NCBI RefSeq assembly: GCF_900105385.1
Contig: NZ_LT629772.1
Coordinates: forward strand, 1,612,001 to 1,676,000
Direction: 5' to 3'
Length of the DNA: 64,000 nucleotides
DNA from: Microlunatus soli
GTDB lineage: Bacteria > Actinomycetota > Actinomycetes > Propionibacteriales > Propionibacteriaceae
Each line of letters opens with the position of its first letter. The first letter of the stretch is position 1. The position numbers were made by a program, and so were the translations under genes. This document shows positions 16,021 to 23,818 of this stretch, piece by piece. The notes below the pieces were generated by a model. That model was not told the DNA's origin. It made no database searches and was given only the letters and a program-made list of their open reading frames with translations.

Positions 16021-16857
16021 TCAGGAGGCGTGTGCGTTGGGCTCCTGCCCTTCGACAGGCTCAGGGCGCTCGTCAGGCTCAGGGTGCTCGATGGGCCGGG
16101 TGTGCTCGGTGTGCCGTTCGGCAGGCTCAGGGTGCTCGCCGGGACGCCCTTCGACAGGTTCAGGGACCTCGGTGGACTCGGCGTCCTGGACGGACTCACC
16201 GGCTGAACGAATTTGATCTTGCTCCCGACGGTGATCCCAGCGGTCGAGCAGACCGTCGCCGACCTCGTCGCCGTTCAACGCGAAGATCAGATGATCACGC
16301 CAGTCGCCGTCGATGTGCAGATAGCGCGGCCGACTGCCCTCACTGCGGAAGCCGAGCTTCTCCACCACCCGCAGGCTCGGGGCGTTCTCGGGACGGATCG
16401 CGACCTCGATCCGATGCAGTTGCAGGGTCCGGAAGCAATAGTCGACCGCCATCGCCACCGCCGTCGGGGTAAGCCCACGACCCGCCAGCCGTTGGTCGAT
16501 CCAATATCCGATCTGTCCGGAGGCGGCCGATCCGCCGACGATCCCGCTGACCGTCAGTTGACCGGCCAGCACCGGCCGGTTGGACCGGCTGTGCTCCTCG
16601 GGTTGGAAGACGATCAGCCACGGCAGCATCCGGCCCTGTCGAGCCTGCCGGTTGAGATTGCGTACCAGGGCACCGTAGGTCGGCGGTCCGGGCGAGGAGT
16701 TCGGCGGCAACGTCGCCTCCCAGGGGCGCAACCAGCTCGCGTTCCGACGCCGGACCCGTTCCCACTCGGCGGCGTCTCGTAGCCGCATCGGTCGCAGCGT
16801 CACGTCGCGGTGTTGCAGGGTGACCGGCCACCGTCGGCCGACCGGCGGTGTGTCCAT
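16021..16857 (-). CDS. RimJ/RimL-type GNAT acetyltransferase with repeat-derived tail
   Basis: 278 aa. Residues 10-195 are a GNAT domain of the RimJ class (motif A around IDQRLAGRGLTPTAVAMAV; VEKLGFRSEG at the end). Such enzymes acetylate protein N-termini or alanyl substrates. The last 55 residues are not part of the fold: they are a Pro/Glu/His-rich tail (VPEPVEGRPGEHPEPAERH, ending PEPVEGQEPNAHAS) encoded by five degenerate copies of the CTTCGACAGGCTCAGG repeat. The ATG overlaps the mogA stop by one base. A rimJ-like gene between glp and glpR is the usual actinobacterial order. Confidence 0.87.
   Translation of the reverse strand: MDTPPVGRRWPVTLQHRDVTLRPMRLRDAAEWERVRRRNASWLRPWEATLPPNSSPGPPTYGALVRNLNRQARQGRMLPWLIVFQPEEHSRSNRPVLAGQLTVSGIVGGSAASGQIGYWIDQRLAGRGLTPTAVAMAVDYCFRTLQLHRIEVAIRPENAPSLRVVEKLGFRSEGSRPRYLHIDGDWRDHLIFALNGDEVGDGLLDRWDHRREQDQIRSAGESVQDAESTEVPEPVEGRPGEHPEPAERHTEHTRPIEHPEPDERPEPVEGQEPNAHAS
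16048..16166. repeat. Degenerate CTTCGACAGGCTCAGG repeat cluster inside the GNAT gene
   Basis: Units at about 16049-16064 (cttcgacaggctcaggg), 16073-16085, 16115-16131 and 16148-16163, plus a more decayed one around 16090. On the coding strand they translate as PEPVEG, PEPDE, HPEPAE and PEPVEG. The reading frame is kept through all units to the stop codon at 16021. Confidence 0.8.
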
Positions 16858-17390
16858 CAGTGGTCCCCGCCCCGGAGTTGGCTGACGGCGTGCCCCAGCA
16901 CCGGGGCGAGGACCGCCATCCCGTCCCGGGCGCCGCCGCGAGAACCGGGCAGATTGACGATCAGGCTGCGGCCGGCGGTTCCGGCGATCCCTCGGCTCAG
17001 CACGGCCGTCGGTACTCCATGATCGACACCATAGTCAGCGATCGCCGCGGCCAGCTGCGGCATCTCGCGTTCGATCACCCGGCGGGTCATCTCCGGGGTG
17101 TGGTCATCCGGGCTGAGACCGGTGCCACCGGTGGTGATGATCACGGCGTGCTCGGCGGCGACGGCGGCGAACAGGGCGGTCGCCACCGGCTCACCGTCGG
17201 CGACGACGACCGGGTCACCGACCGCGAAGCCGGCTTCGGCCAGCGCGTCGACGATCAGCGGACCGGATCGGTCGGCATAGACGCCGGCCGACGCGCGGGT
17301 CGACACCGTGATCACGGCGGCGCTCAGTCCGCTGCGATCACCTTCGGACGGTTCGGCCGGCTCTGGTCGACCCGCGACAGGAGCTGCCAT
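16857..17390 (-). CDS. mog: Molybdopterin adenylyltransferase MogA/MoaB
   Basis: 177 aa from the ATG at 17390, which directly follows the moaC stop (TGAGATG). The MPT-binding signature TTGGTGLSPDDHTPEMT is intact, as is the later GSRGGARDGM segment. The enzyme adenylates molybdopterin before molybdenum insertion by MoeA. It lies between moaC and the GNAT gene in a tightly packed minus-strand operon. Confidence 0.93.
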   Translation of the reverse strand: MAAPVAGRPEPAEPSEGDRSGLSAAVITVSTRASAGVYADRSGPLIVDALAEAGFAVGDPVVVADGEPVATALFAAVAAEHAVIITTGGTGLSPDDHTPEMTRRVIEREMPQLAAAIADYGVDHGVPTAVLSRGIAGTAGRSLIVNLPGSRGGARDGMAVLAPVLGHAVSQLRGGDH

Positions 17391-17391
17391 C

Positions 17392-17880
17392 TCACCCGGC
17401 TTCTGTCGCCGGACGCCGCCAGTCGCCGCGTCGACCGCCGCTCTTGGACTCGACCCGGACATCGGTGATCACCGCACCCCGATCGATCGCCTTGATCATG
17501 TCGACCACCGACAAGGCGGCCACGCTGACCGCGGTCAGCGCCTCCATCTCCACCCCGGTCCGGCCGGTGGTCCGGACGGTGACGGCGATCCGGACTCCCT
17601 CGTCGACGACCTCGAGGTCGATGTCCACTCCGCTGAGCGGCAGCGGATGACACAACGGCACCAGATCGGGGGTCTTCTTCGCGCCCTGGATACCGGCGAT
17701 CCGGGCAACCGCCAGCGCGTCGCCCTTCGGAACCGTGCCGTCCCGCAGCGCGCCGACGGCCTCGGCGTTCAATCGCACCAGGCCGGAGGCTGTCGCGGTA
17801 CGAGCCGTCGACTCCTTGTCCGACACGTCGACCATCCGGGCCGTCCCGGTGGCAGTGAGGTGCGGAAGATCACCGGGCAT
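17392..17880 (-). CDS. moaC: Cyclic pyranopterin monophosphate synthase MoaC
   Basis: 162 aa, normal length. The signatures LVPLCHPLPLSGVDID and the long helix segment GVEMEALTAVSVAALSVVDM with KAIDRGAVI are diagnostic. MoaC converts the MoaA product to cyclic pyranopterin monophosphate, the first committed molybdenum-cofactor step. The ATG lies 2 bases after the moeA stop; GAGGAC within the moeA end serves as ribosome site. moaA, moaD and moaE are not in the window. Confidence 0.95.
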   Translation of the reverse strand: MPGDLPHLTATGTARMVDVSDKESTARTATASGLVRLNAEAVGALRDGTVPKGDALAVARIAGIQGAKKTPDLVPLCHPLPLSGVDIDLEVVDEGVRIAVTVRTTGRTGVEMEALTAVSVAALSVVDMIKAIDRGAVITDVRVESKSGGRRGDWRRPATEAG

Positions 17881-17882
17881 CG

Positions 17883-19205
17883 TCAGTTGTCCTCACCCAG
17901 CAACCAACAGTCGATCTCGTCGCCTGCGGCGACGAAGTCGGTCTCCTCGTCGATCAGCAGCAACGCATCGGACAGCGACAGCCCACCGAGCAGGTGTGAT
18001 CCGTGCCCGCCGGCAAGATCAACCGTCCGGTGTCCTTGATCATCGGTCCGCACCACGCCACGGGCGAACTGCAGCTTGCCCGGGACCGAGGTGATCGCTC
18101 GCGCCGCAGTCAGTCGGACGGTCGGACGGACGAACGGTTCGACCCCGGCAAGCTTGCGCAGCACCGGTCGGACGAACGCCTCGAAGGAGACGAACGCGCT
18201 CACCGGGTTGCCCGGCATCATGATGATCGGCGTCTGGTCCTCGCCGATCAGCCCGAATCCCTGCGGCTTTCCCGGCTGCATCGCAACGCCGGAGAAGTCG
18301 CACGGGCCGAGTTCGGGCAGCACCTGCTTGACGATGTCGTAGTCACCCTGGCTGACCCCACCGGTGGTCAGGATCAGGTCCGCGCGGACCAGTTGATCGG
18401 AGATCACCTGCTTGAGCTGCGCCGGGTCGTCGGGCACCCGGCCGACCCGGAACACCTGCGCGCCGGCGGCCTTGGCAGCAGCAGCCAGCATGTAGGAATT
18501 GGAATCGTAGATCTGCTGATCGTTCTGCAACGCGAGTCCCGGCTCGACCAGTTCGCTGCCGGTGGAGACGACCACGACGCGGGGCCGAGGCCGGACCATC
18601 ACCTGATCGACGCCGATCGCCGCCAGCAGCCCGATCGAGCGGGAGGTCAGCCGGTCACCGGCACGCAGTACGGTGTCGCCCTCGTTGACGTCCTCCCCGA
18701 CGCGGCGGACATGCTGACCGTTGATCGACGGTTCGTTGATCCGGACGTCCTCGGCGCCGCGATCGGTCGCCTCGTAGGGCACGATCGCGTCGGCACCTTC
18801 CGGCAGCGCGGCGCCGGTCATGATCTTCATAGCCGTCCCCGGCGACAGGGTGTGCGGCGCCGGGGAACCGGCCTGCACCTCACCGACGACCGGCAGGCTG
18901 ACCGGAGTCTGCTCGGTGGCGTTCTGGACATCGGCGGCACGGACCGCGTAGCCGTCCATCGCGGAGTTGTCGAACCGCGGCATGCTCACCCCGGCGACCA
19001 CGTCCTCGCACAAGCTCAACCCGACCGAGTCCAGGATCTGTTGGCCGAACGGCGGCAGCGGCTCGATGCAGCTCAACAGGTATGCCCGGTGGTCCGCCAT
19101 CGCACGCAGTCCACCGGCCCCCGGCTCCGGCGGATCGGGCAGCTTCGGAGCCTCCGGCTCTTCGACAACCGGTTCCGGCTTTCGCTTGCGGCGCAACAAT
19201 GGCAT
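17883..19205 (-). CDS. moeA: MoeA-family molybdotransferase / gephyrin-like Glp
   Basis: 440 aa from ATG 19205; a GTG at 19232 is possible. MoeA signatures are intact: RFDNSAMDGYAVRA, the VVSTGSEL strand, TTGGVSQGDYD, and MMPGNPVSAFVSFEAF. MoeA ligates molybdate to adenylylated molybdopterin. An N-terminal extension (RRKRKPEP, then acidic/proline-rich) precedes the fold. In corynebacteria a MoeA paralogue, Glp, binds FtsZ and the membrane protein GlpR; here GlpR and the intervening rimJ-like gene are present, and moaC and mog sit between. The protein could be the division protein, the cofactor enzyme, or both. Confidence 0.9.
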   Translation of the reverse strand: MPLLRRKRKPEPVVEEPEAPKLPDPPEPGAGGLRAMADHRAYLLSCIEPLPPFGQQILDSVGLSLCEDVVAGVSMPRFDNSAMDGYAVRAADVQNATEQTPVSLPVVGEVQAGSPAPHTLSPGTAMKIMTGAALPEGADAIVPYEATDRGAEDVRINEPSINGQHVRRVGEDVNEGDTVLRAGDRLTSRSIGLLAAIGVDQVMVRPRPRVVVVSTGSELVEPGLALQNDQQIYDSNSYMLAAAAKAAGAQVFRVGRVPDDPAQLKQVISDQLVRADLILTTGGVSQGDYDIVKQVLPELGPCDFSGVAMQPGKPQGFGLIGEDQTPIIMMPGNPVSAFVSFEAFVRPVLRKLAGVEPFVRPTVRLTAARAITSVPGKLQFARGVVRTDDQGHRTVDLAGGHGSHLLGGLSLSDALLLIDEETDFVAAGDEIDCWLLGEDN

Positions 19206-19269
19206 GCCGCCAACCCTAATCTCCGACCCCACTCAGCCCCGGCAACCCGCCCACAGGCAGGCCACCTGC

Positions 19270-19336
19270 GCGCGATATATCAAGGTTAGGCACGTTCCAG
19301 GGGTGCGGGAACGTGCCTAACCTTGATATATCGCGC
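19270..19336. repeat. Perfect 29-bp hairpin between FAH gene and moeA
   Basis: Left arm 19270-19298 and right arm 19308-19336 are exact reverse complements of 29 bases (starting GCGCGATATATCAAGGTTAG), with a 9-base loop. The right arm abuts the TAG stop of the FAH gene. There is no T-tract on either side. It may be a factor-dependent 3' end, an mRNA-protecting hairpin, or a remnant mobile palindrome. The A+T-rich ATATAT part is unlike the surrounding sequence. Confidence 0.85.
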
Positions 19337-20167
19337 CTAGTTGGACCGCACCTGGTTGAGGTGCTGGCCGAGGCCGTCGGCCCAGGCTCGTACGGTGTCG
19401 CCTGCGGTCAGGTAGCGGGGCGGGTGTTGGCCGGCGCCGACGCCGGCCGGGGTGCCGGTGCTGATCACGTCGCCGGGATAGAGGGTCAGGTATTGCGAGA
19501 TGTAGTGCACCAGGTGCCGGACGCCGAAAATCATCCGGCCGGTGTCGCTGTCCTGAAGGGGCTGCCCGTTCACCTCCAGACCGAGCCGGATCGCCTGCGG
19601 GTCCGGCACCTCGTCCGCGGTCAGCAGCCACGGCCCGATCGGGCAGAAGGTGGCGCAGTTCTTGCCCTTGTCCCATTGTCCGCCGCGCTCCAGCTGGAAC
19701 TCCCGTTCGGAGACGTCGTCGACCAGGACGTAGCCGGCGATGTAGGCGTCGGCCTGCTCCTCGGAGTCCAGATAGGCCGTACCGGTCGGTTCGCCGCCGA
19801 TCACCACTCCGAGCTCGACCTCCCAGTCGGTCTTCACCGACCCGCGCGGCAGGACGATGTCGTCCCGGGCCCCGATCATCGTGTCCGGCGCCTTCATGAA
19901 CAGGATCGGCTGGTCGGGCGCCTGTTGACCGCCTTCGGCGGCGTGGTCGGCGTAATTGAGGCCGACGCAGATGATCTTGCCCGGCGTGACCGGCGGCGCA
20001 AACCTCACCTTCTCCAGCGACAGCTCCGCTCCCGCCGTCGTCGGGTCGTCGATCACCTGCTGCGGGCTGCTGCCGTCCGGCACGGTCAGCACCGTGTCCT
20101 CGCCGGCCAGCTCGACCACGACCGCATCGACGAGACCGTCGGCGGTCCGGATCCGGGCACGTCTCAT
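19337..20167 (-). CDS. Fumarylacetoacetate hydrolase (FAH) family protein
   Basis: 276 aa. The metal site is visible: DWEVELGVVIGG supplies the E-x-E pair and YVLVDDVSERE the aspartate; GKIICVGLNYADHA and the terminal STGTPAGVG are family signatures. FAH-fold enzymes cleave C-C bonds or isomerise/decarboxylate 2,4-dioxo acids, including acylpyruvates from deoxy-sugar acids. Its ATG overlaps the stop of the upstream secreted-protein gene (ATGA), placing it in the carbohydrate operon, where it could process a diketo-deoxy sugar acid. The hairpin at 19270 follows the stop. Confidence 0.9.
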   Translation of the reverse strand: MRRARIRTADGLVDAVVVELAGEDTVLTVPDGSSPQQVIDDPTTAGAELSLEKVRFAPPVTPGKIICVGLNYADHAAEGGQQAPDQPILFMKAPDTMIGARDDIVLPRGSVKTDWEVELGVVIGGEPTGTAYLDSEEQADAYIAGYVLVDDVSEREFQLERGGQWDKGKNCATFCPIGPWLLTADEVPDPQAIRLGLEVNGQPLQDSDTGRMIFGVRHLVHYISQYLTLYPGDVISTGTPAGVGAGQHPPRYLTAGDTVRAWADGLGQHLNQVRSN

Positions 20168-21693
20168 CGGTTCTGCCTTCCCTTCAAGCGACCCCAGTTG
20201 AGATAGCCGATCCCGAGGGCGTGCGATCCCTGGTTCGGGACCAGTTCGGCCGCCTCGTAGACCCGCAGCGCCTGCCGATAGATCTCGACATCCTGTTGGG
20301 CGTAGGCACCCCAGCGGGCACACTGCACGGCATTGGATGGTGCGGCGTCGCCGGTGCCGTCGACCCGATACCAGACCTCGGTGTCGCTCCGCACCACAAG
20401 GTTGCGGTAGGTGGCGGCGAACCTCGGGAGTTGATCTTGGGCGGACCGGATCCCGGCATCGGCTGCGGCGTGTACGAACTCGACCGAGATGGCTGCGTGG
20501 CTGATGTCCTCGACCTGTTGGGACGCCGAATAGGACGGCGTATAGCTGGAGACGTCATCGGCGGCCGAGTAGCCCCGGTACACCTCGGAATTCACCGCCC
20601 AGTAGGGCCAGGAGTAGGCACCGTCAGCACTCGATCGCAGACCGTGCATGTACGACGCCAGCAGTGCCTCGACCTTGTCCCGATAGCCGGTGTCGCCGGT
20701 CGCCCGGTACAGCTCGGCCAGCGTCTGGCCCATCGCGTGGCTCTGGTTGTAGGGCTGCACCGCACCGTCGAACGGTATCGGCGCACCCCTTTCGAACACG
20801 TAGTCACCGCTGCCGTCGGGAGCCGTCCGGTATTCGTGATCATGGAACGCTGCCGCCCGCTCGGCCGCCCCCAAGGCCCGCCGGGCCTGACCGCCGAGCC
20901 GGTCCAGCAGCAGAGCGTCGGAGTCGAGGACGATCCGAGCGAACTTCGCCAGCGGATAGCTGATCATGCCCGTGTGCACCGCGAACACGTAGTACTGGAT
21001 GGCGAACCTCATCGTCGTCCCGACCGGCGCCGCTGCCGGCTGCTCCCTCAGCTCGACCGCGGTCCACCGGGCAGAGGTCTTGTAGGCGGCGTTGATCAAC
21101 GCGACCAGGTAGCGGTCGTCGGCCGGGTCGAGGCTGACGTCGGTCAGCGTCAGCGCCGCGGCGGTCGGATTGTTCAGGGTGAGGGTGAAACGGTCCCCGA
21201 CGACCGCGCTGATCGTTCCGGACGTCTCCGCGCCCCTGGTCCCGGCCCAGCGCACCTGCACCGCGGGCGTGCCGTCGGCTGTGGTCACCGTCCCGTGCGC
21301 CGCGGTGTAGTTGCCGGCGGTCCGCCAGACGTCTCCGGAACGGCCGGCGTAGTCGGTGACTCCGCGAGCCGTGTCCGTACGGTTCAGCACGGTGTCGGCG
21401 TAGTCGGCGAACCTGTCGAGGTAGCCACGATCCCGATGCGCCTGGTACATCCGGAGCAGGCCGAGCAGATAGTAGGAGGCACCCCAGGCGTACCCGCCGC
21501 CCTCGTTGTCGGTAAATCCTTGATCGAAGTAGGCCTGTTCGGCGATGTCGAAGGCACCCGGGCCGTCGTATTCCAGGGCGGCGGCGCCGGCTACCGAGGG
21601 TCTGCCGAGCGCCCAACTGGCGGTGCCGGCGGCCAGCGCGCCGAGCAACACTCGACGGCGACCGATCGGCCGATTGCCGATGGGGATCGTCAT
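20164..21693 (-). CDS. Tat-exported protein, probable (alpha/alpha)6-toroid, polysaccharide-related
   Basis: 509 aa. A twin-arginine signal occupies the first 40 residues (PIGRRRVLLGALAAG, then A-rich to VAGAAALEY). The mature protein has repeated helix pairs containing aromatic residues (GYAWGASYYLLGLLRMYQAH; AVQPYNQSHAMGQTLAELYR; SYSWPYW) with one beta-rich insertion at about 135-200. This pattern resembles toroid-fold glycosidases, lyases and uronyl epimerases, but I do not recognise the exact family. It lies between the permease genes and the FAH gene, so it probably acts on the polymer or oligomer before uptake. AAAGGA precedes the ATG. Confidence 0.7.
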   Translation of the reverse strand: MTIPIGNRPIGRRRVLLGALAAGTASWALGRPSVAGAAALEYDGPGAFDIAEQAYFDQGFTDNEGGGYAWGASYYLLGLLRMYQAHRDRGYLDRFADYADTVLNRTDTARGVTDYAGRSGDVWRTAGNYTAAHGTVTTADGTPAVQVRWAGTRGAETSGTISAVVGDRFTLTLNNPTAAALTLTDVSLDPADDRYLVALINAAYKTSARWTAVELREQPAAAPVGTTMRFAIQYYVFAVHTGMISYPLAKFARIVLDSDALLLDRLGGQARRALGAAERAAAFHDHEYRTAPDGSGDYVFERGAPIPFDGAVQPYNQSHAMGQTLAELYRATGDTGYRDKVEALLASYMHGLRSSADGAYSWPYWAVNSEVYRGYSAADDVSSYTPSYSASQQVEDISHAAISVEFVHAAADAGIRSAQDQLPRFAATYRNLVVRSDTEVWYRVDGTGDAAPSNAVQCARWGAYAQQDVEIYRQALRVYEAAELVPNQGSHALGIGYLNWGRLKGRQNR

Positions 21694-21757
21694 GGTGATT
21701 CCTTTCGCCCCGTGGTCGGGGCCGGGATGGGAGGGAGGAGAACGTGATCAGGAGCGG

Positions 21758-22588
21758 CTACCCCTTGACGGCACCGCTCATGCTGTTCAGGATGTGGCGT
21801 TGCAGCAGGACGAAGATGATCAGGACCGGAACCAACGAGATGATCGTTCCGGCAGCCAGCCCGCGGACGTCGGTGCCGCTGACGCCGGTCAGATAAGCCA
21901 GCCCGAGTGTGATCGGGAACTTGCTCTGGCTGGTCAGCACGACCAACGGCCAGATGAAGCTGTTCCAGACCGAGATGAAGCCGAGGATGGACAGCACAGC
22001 CAGGGTCGGTCGGACCACCGGGATGCAGACCCGCCAGAAGATCGCGAACTCGCCGGCTCCGTCGATCCGGGCAGCCTCCACCACCTCGTCCGGGATCTGC
22101 GCGAAGGCCTGTCTGAGCAGGAAGATCCCCAGCGAGGAAAGGATCGCGGGCAGGATCACCGCGGTGTAGGTGTCGGTGAGCCTGAGTTGGCTCATCACCA
22201 GGAACCGTGGGATCAGCATCAGCTCACCGGGTAGGAACATCGTGGACAGGAAGAGCAGAAAGAACAGTCCGCGTCCGCGGAAGGCGATCCTGGCCAGCGG
22301 GTAGGCCGTCAACGCCGACACGGCGAGGTAGAGCGGGATGATGATCACGATGTAGATCACCGAGTTGATCAAGAACCGCGCGTACGGGATGGTCGACCAG
22401 GCTTCGACGAAGTAGTCTGCGACCGGCGGCCGCGGGATCAGGTCGGGCGGGAAACCGAAGACGTCCTGGCTCGCCGGTTTGATGGCCGAGGACAGCAGGA
22501 TCAAGAACGGCCCGACGAAGACGCAGGCGATCAGCACCAACGGTGCGTAACGCAGGACTGTCCGAGCCGACAGCGAGGTCGGGCGCAT
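21758..22588 (-). CDS. Sugar ABC transporter permease, MalG-type
   Basis: 276 aa, six predicted membrane segments. The EAA loop that contacts the ATPase is EAARIDGAGEFAIFWRVCIP, and the C-terminal segment is MSGAVKG, as in MalG/UgpE-type permeases. Its ATG overlaps the stop of the MalF-type gene by one base (TGATG). No ATPase gene occurs in the locus, so a shared MsmK/UgpC-type ATPase elsewhere is expected. Confidence 0.94.
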   Translation of the reverse strand: MRPTSLSARTVLRYAPLVLIACVFVGPFLILLSSAIKPASQDVFGFPPDLIPRPPVADYFVEAWSTIPYARFLINSVIYIVIIIPLYLAVSALTAYPLARIAFRGRGLFFLLFLSTMFLPGELMLIPRFLVMSQLRLTDTYTAVILPAILSSLGIFLLRQAFAQIPDEVVEAARIDGAGEFAIFWRVCIPVVRPTLAVLSILGFISVWNSFIWPLVVLTSQSKFPITLGLAYLTGVSGTDVRGLAAGTIISLVPVLIIFVLLQRHILNSMSGAVKG

Positions 22589-23667
22589 CAGCGGTCCCGC
22601 CGCCGAGTCAGGAGCAGATTGACCCCGGCCAGGATGATCATGATCGCCCAGAGCACCAGGCCGGCGGCACTGGCGTAACCCATGTCGTACTGCTGGAACG
22701 CCTTGGCCCAGATGAAGTAGCCGAGCGTGACGGTCGCATCCTGCGGGCCGCCGCGGGTCAGCACGTAGACCGATTCGAAGGCACGCATCGCGTCCAGCAT
22801 GCTCAGTGTCAGCGTGACCGCGACGGTCGGCAGCAGAGACGGGACGATGACGTGGATCAGTCGACTCGCGGCCCGCGCCCCGTCGACCTTGGCGGCATCG
22901 ATCAGCTCCGACGGCACAGCCTGCAGGCCGGCGAGATAGATCATCATGAACAGGCCCATGTTCTTCCAGGCTTCGAGCATCACCACCGTCGGCAACGCCC
23001 AGGAAGTGTTCAGCAGGAAGTCGATCGGACCGACACCGATCAGCCCGAGCAGGAAGTTGATCACTCCCTCCCGGTTGAAGACGTACCGCCAGGCGACGGC
23101 GACAGCGACCATCGAGGTGATCACCGGAAGGTAGTAGAGCACCCGGAAGAACTGGATAGCGCGCAACCGCTGGTTGACCAACAGTGCCAGCAGCAGCGGC
23201 AACACGACGGTCAGCGGCAGGTGCATCGCGACGAAGGCCAGCGAGTTGATCATGGCCCGACCGAACTGCGGATCGTGGGTCAGCTCGACGAAGTTGGCCA
23301 ATCCGACCGGTTCGATCGGCGAGGAGATGTCGTAATGGGAGAACGCCAACTGGATCGCGATCACCGCCGGCCAGGCGAACATCAGAGCGAACAGCACTAA
23401 TCCCGGGAGCATGAACAGGTACGGGGTGAACCAGCGCTGGCCGACGACCCGGCCGGCCGGCACTCGACCGAAGAACACGCCGCGGCCGGACCGCGGATCG
23501 CGCTGCAGACGCTGTCCGCGCGGACGCTCTGCTCGGCGATGCCGGTCAACTTCGCGGGTGTCCACGGCCGCGTCCACCACCCCCACCGGCATCCCCTCCC
23601 CAATCGGATTGAGCACTCGCCCACCACGGCTCGGGGAGCGTCCGAAACTGCCATTTCGGATACCCAT
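22588..23667 (-). CDS. Sugar ABC transporter permease, MalF-type
   Basis: 359 aa. An unusually long cytoplasmic N-terminus (about 75 residues, Arg-rich) precedes six membrane segments; ATG 23592 is an alternative start that would shorten it by 25 residues. Recognisable MalF-type features are YLFMLPGLVLFALMFAWP and the EAA loop SELIDAAKVDGARAASRLIH. It forms the channel with the MalG-type protein downstream. The gene is divergent from its binding-protein gene at 23819. Confidence 0.93.
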   Translation of the reverse strand: MGIRNGSFGRSPSRGGRVLNPIGEGMPVGVVDAAVDTREVDRHRRAERPRGQRLQRDPRSGRGVFFGRVPAGRVVGQRWFTPYLFMLPGLVLFALMFAWPAVIAIQLAFSHYDISSPIEPVGLANFVELTHDPQFGRAMINSLAFVAMHLPLTVVLPLLLALLVNQRLRAIQFFRVLYYLPVITSMVAVAVAWRYVFNREGVINFLLGLIGVGPIDFLLNTSWALPTVVMLEAWKNMGLFMMIYLAGLQAVPSELIDAAKVDGARAASRLIHVIVPSLLPTVAVTLTLSMLDAMRAFESVYVLTRGGPQDATVTLGYFIWAKAFQQYDMGYASAAGLVLWAIMIILAGVNLLLTRRRDR

Positions 23668-23756
23668 AAGTAACCCACTCAGCGATCGGCGATGTCAAGA
23701 CCTTCTGCAATTTCGGTAACGCATTCGGAACATCTACTGCTCACCGAAACCTTGAC
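23652..23756. promoter_or_regulatory. Candidate operator cluster between the two halves of the sugar locus
   Basis: Two nested inverted repeats occupy the 151-base divergent gap: TTTCGGT (23711-23717) with ACCGAAA (23743-23749), and GTCAAG (23694-23699) with CTTGAC (23751-23756). Related half-sites TTTCGGATA near 23655 and ATTCGGAAC near 23723 suggest several binding positions. The probable regulator is either the HTH protein at 30183 or a distant one. Confidence 0.4.
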
Positions 23757-23818
23757 GCCACGCTCAAAGACCTAGAGACTCATGTCCATAACCCATCTTC
23801 AGGACATCGGAGTACGCG

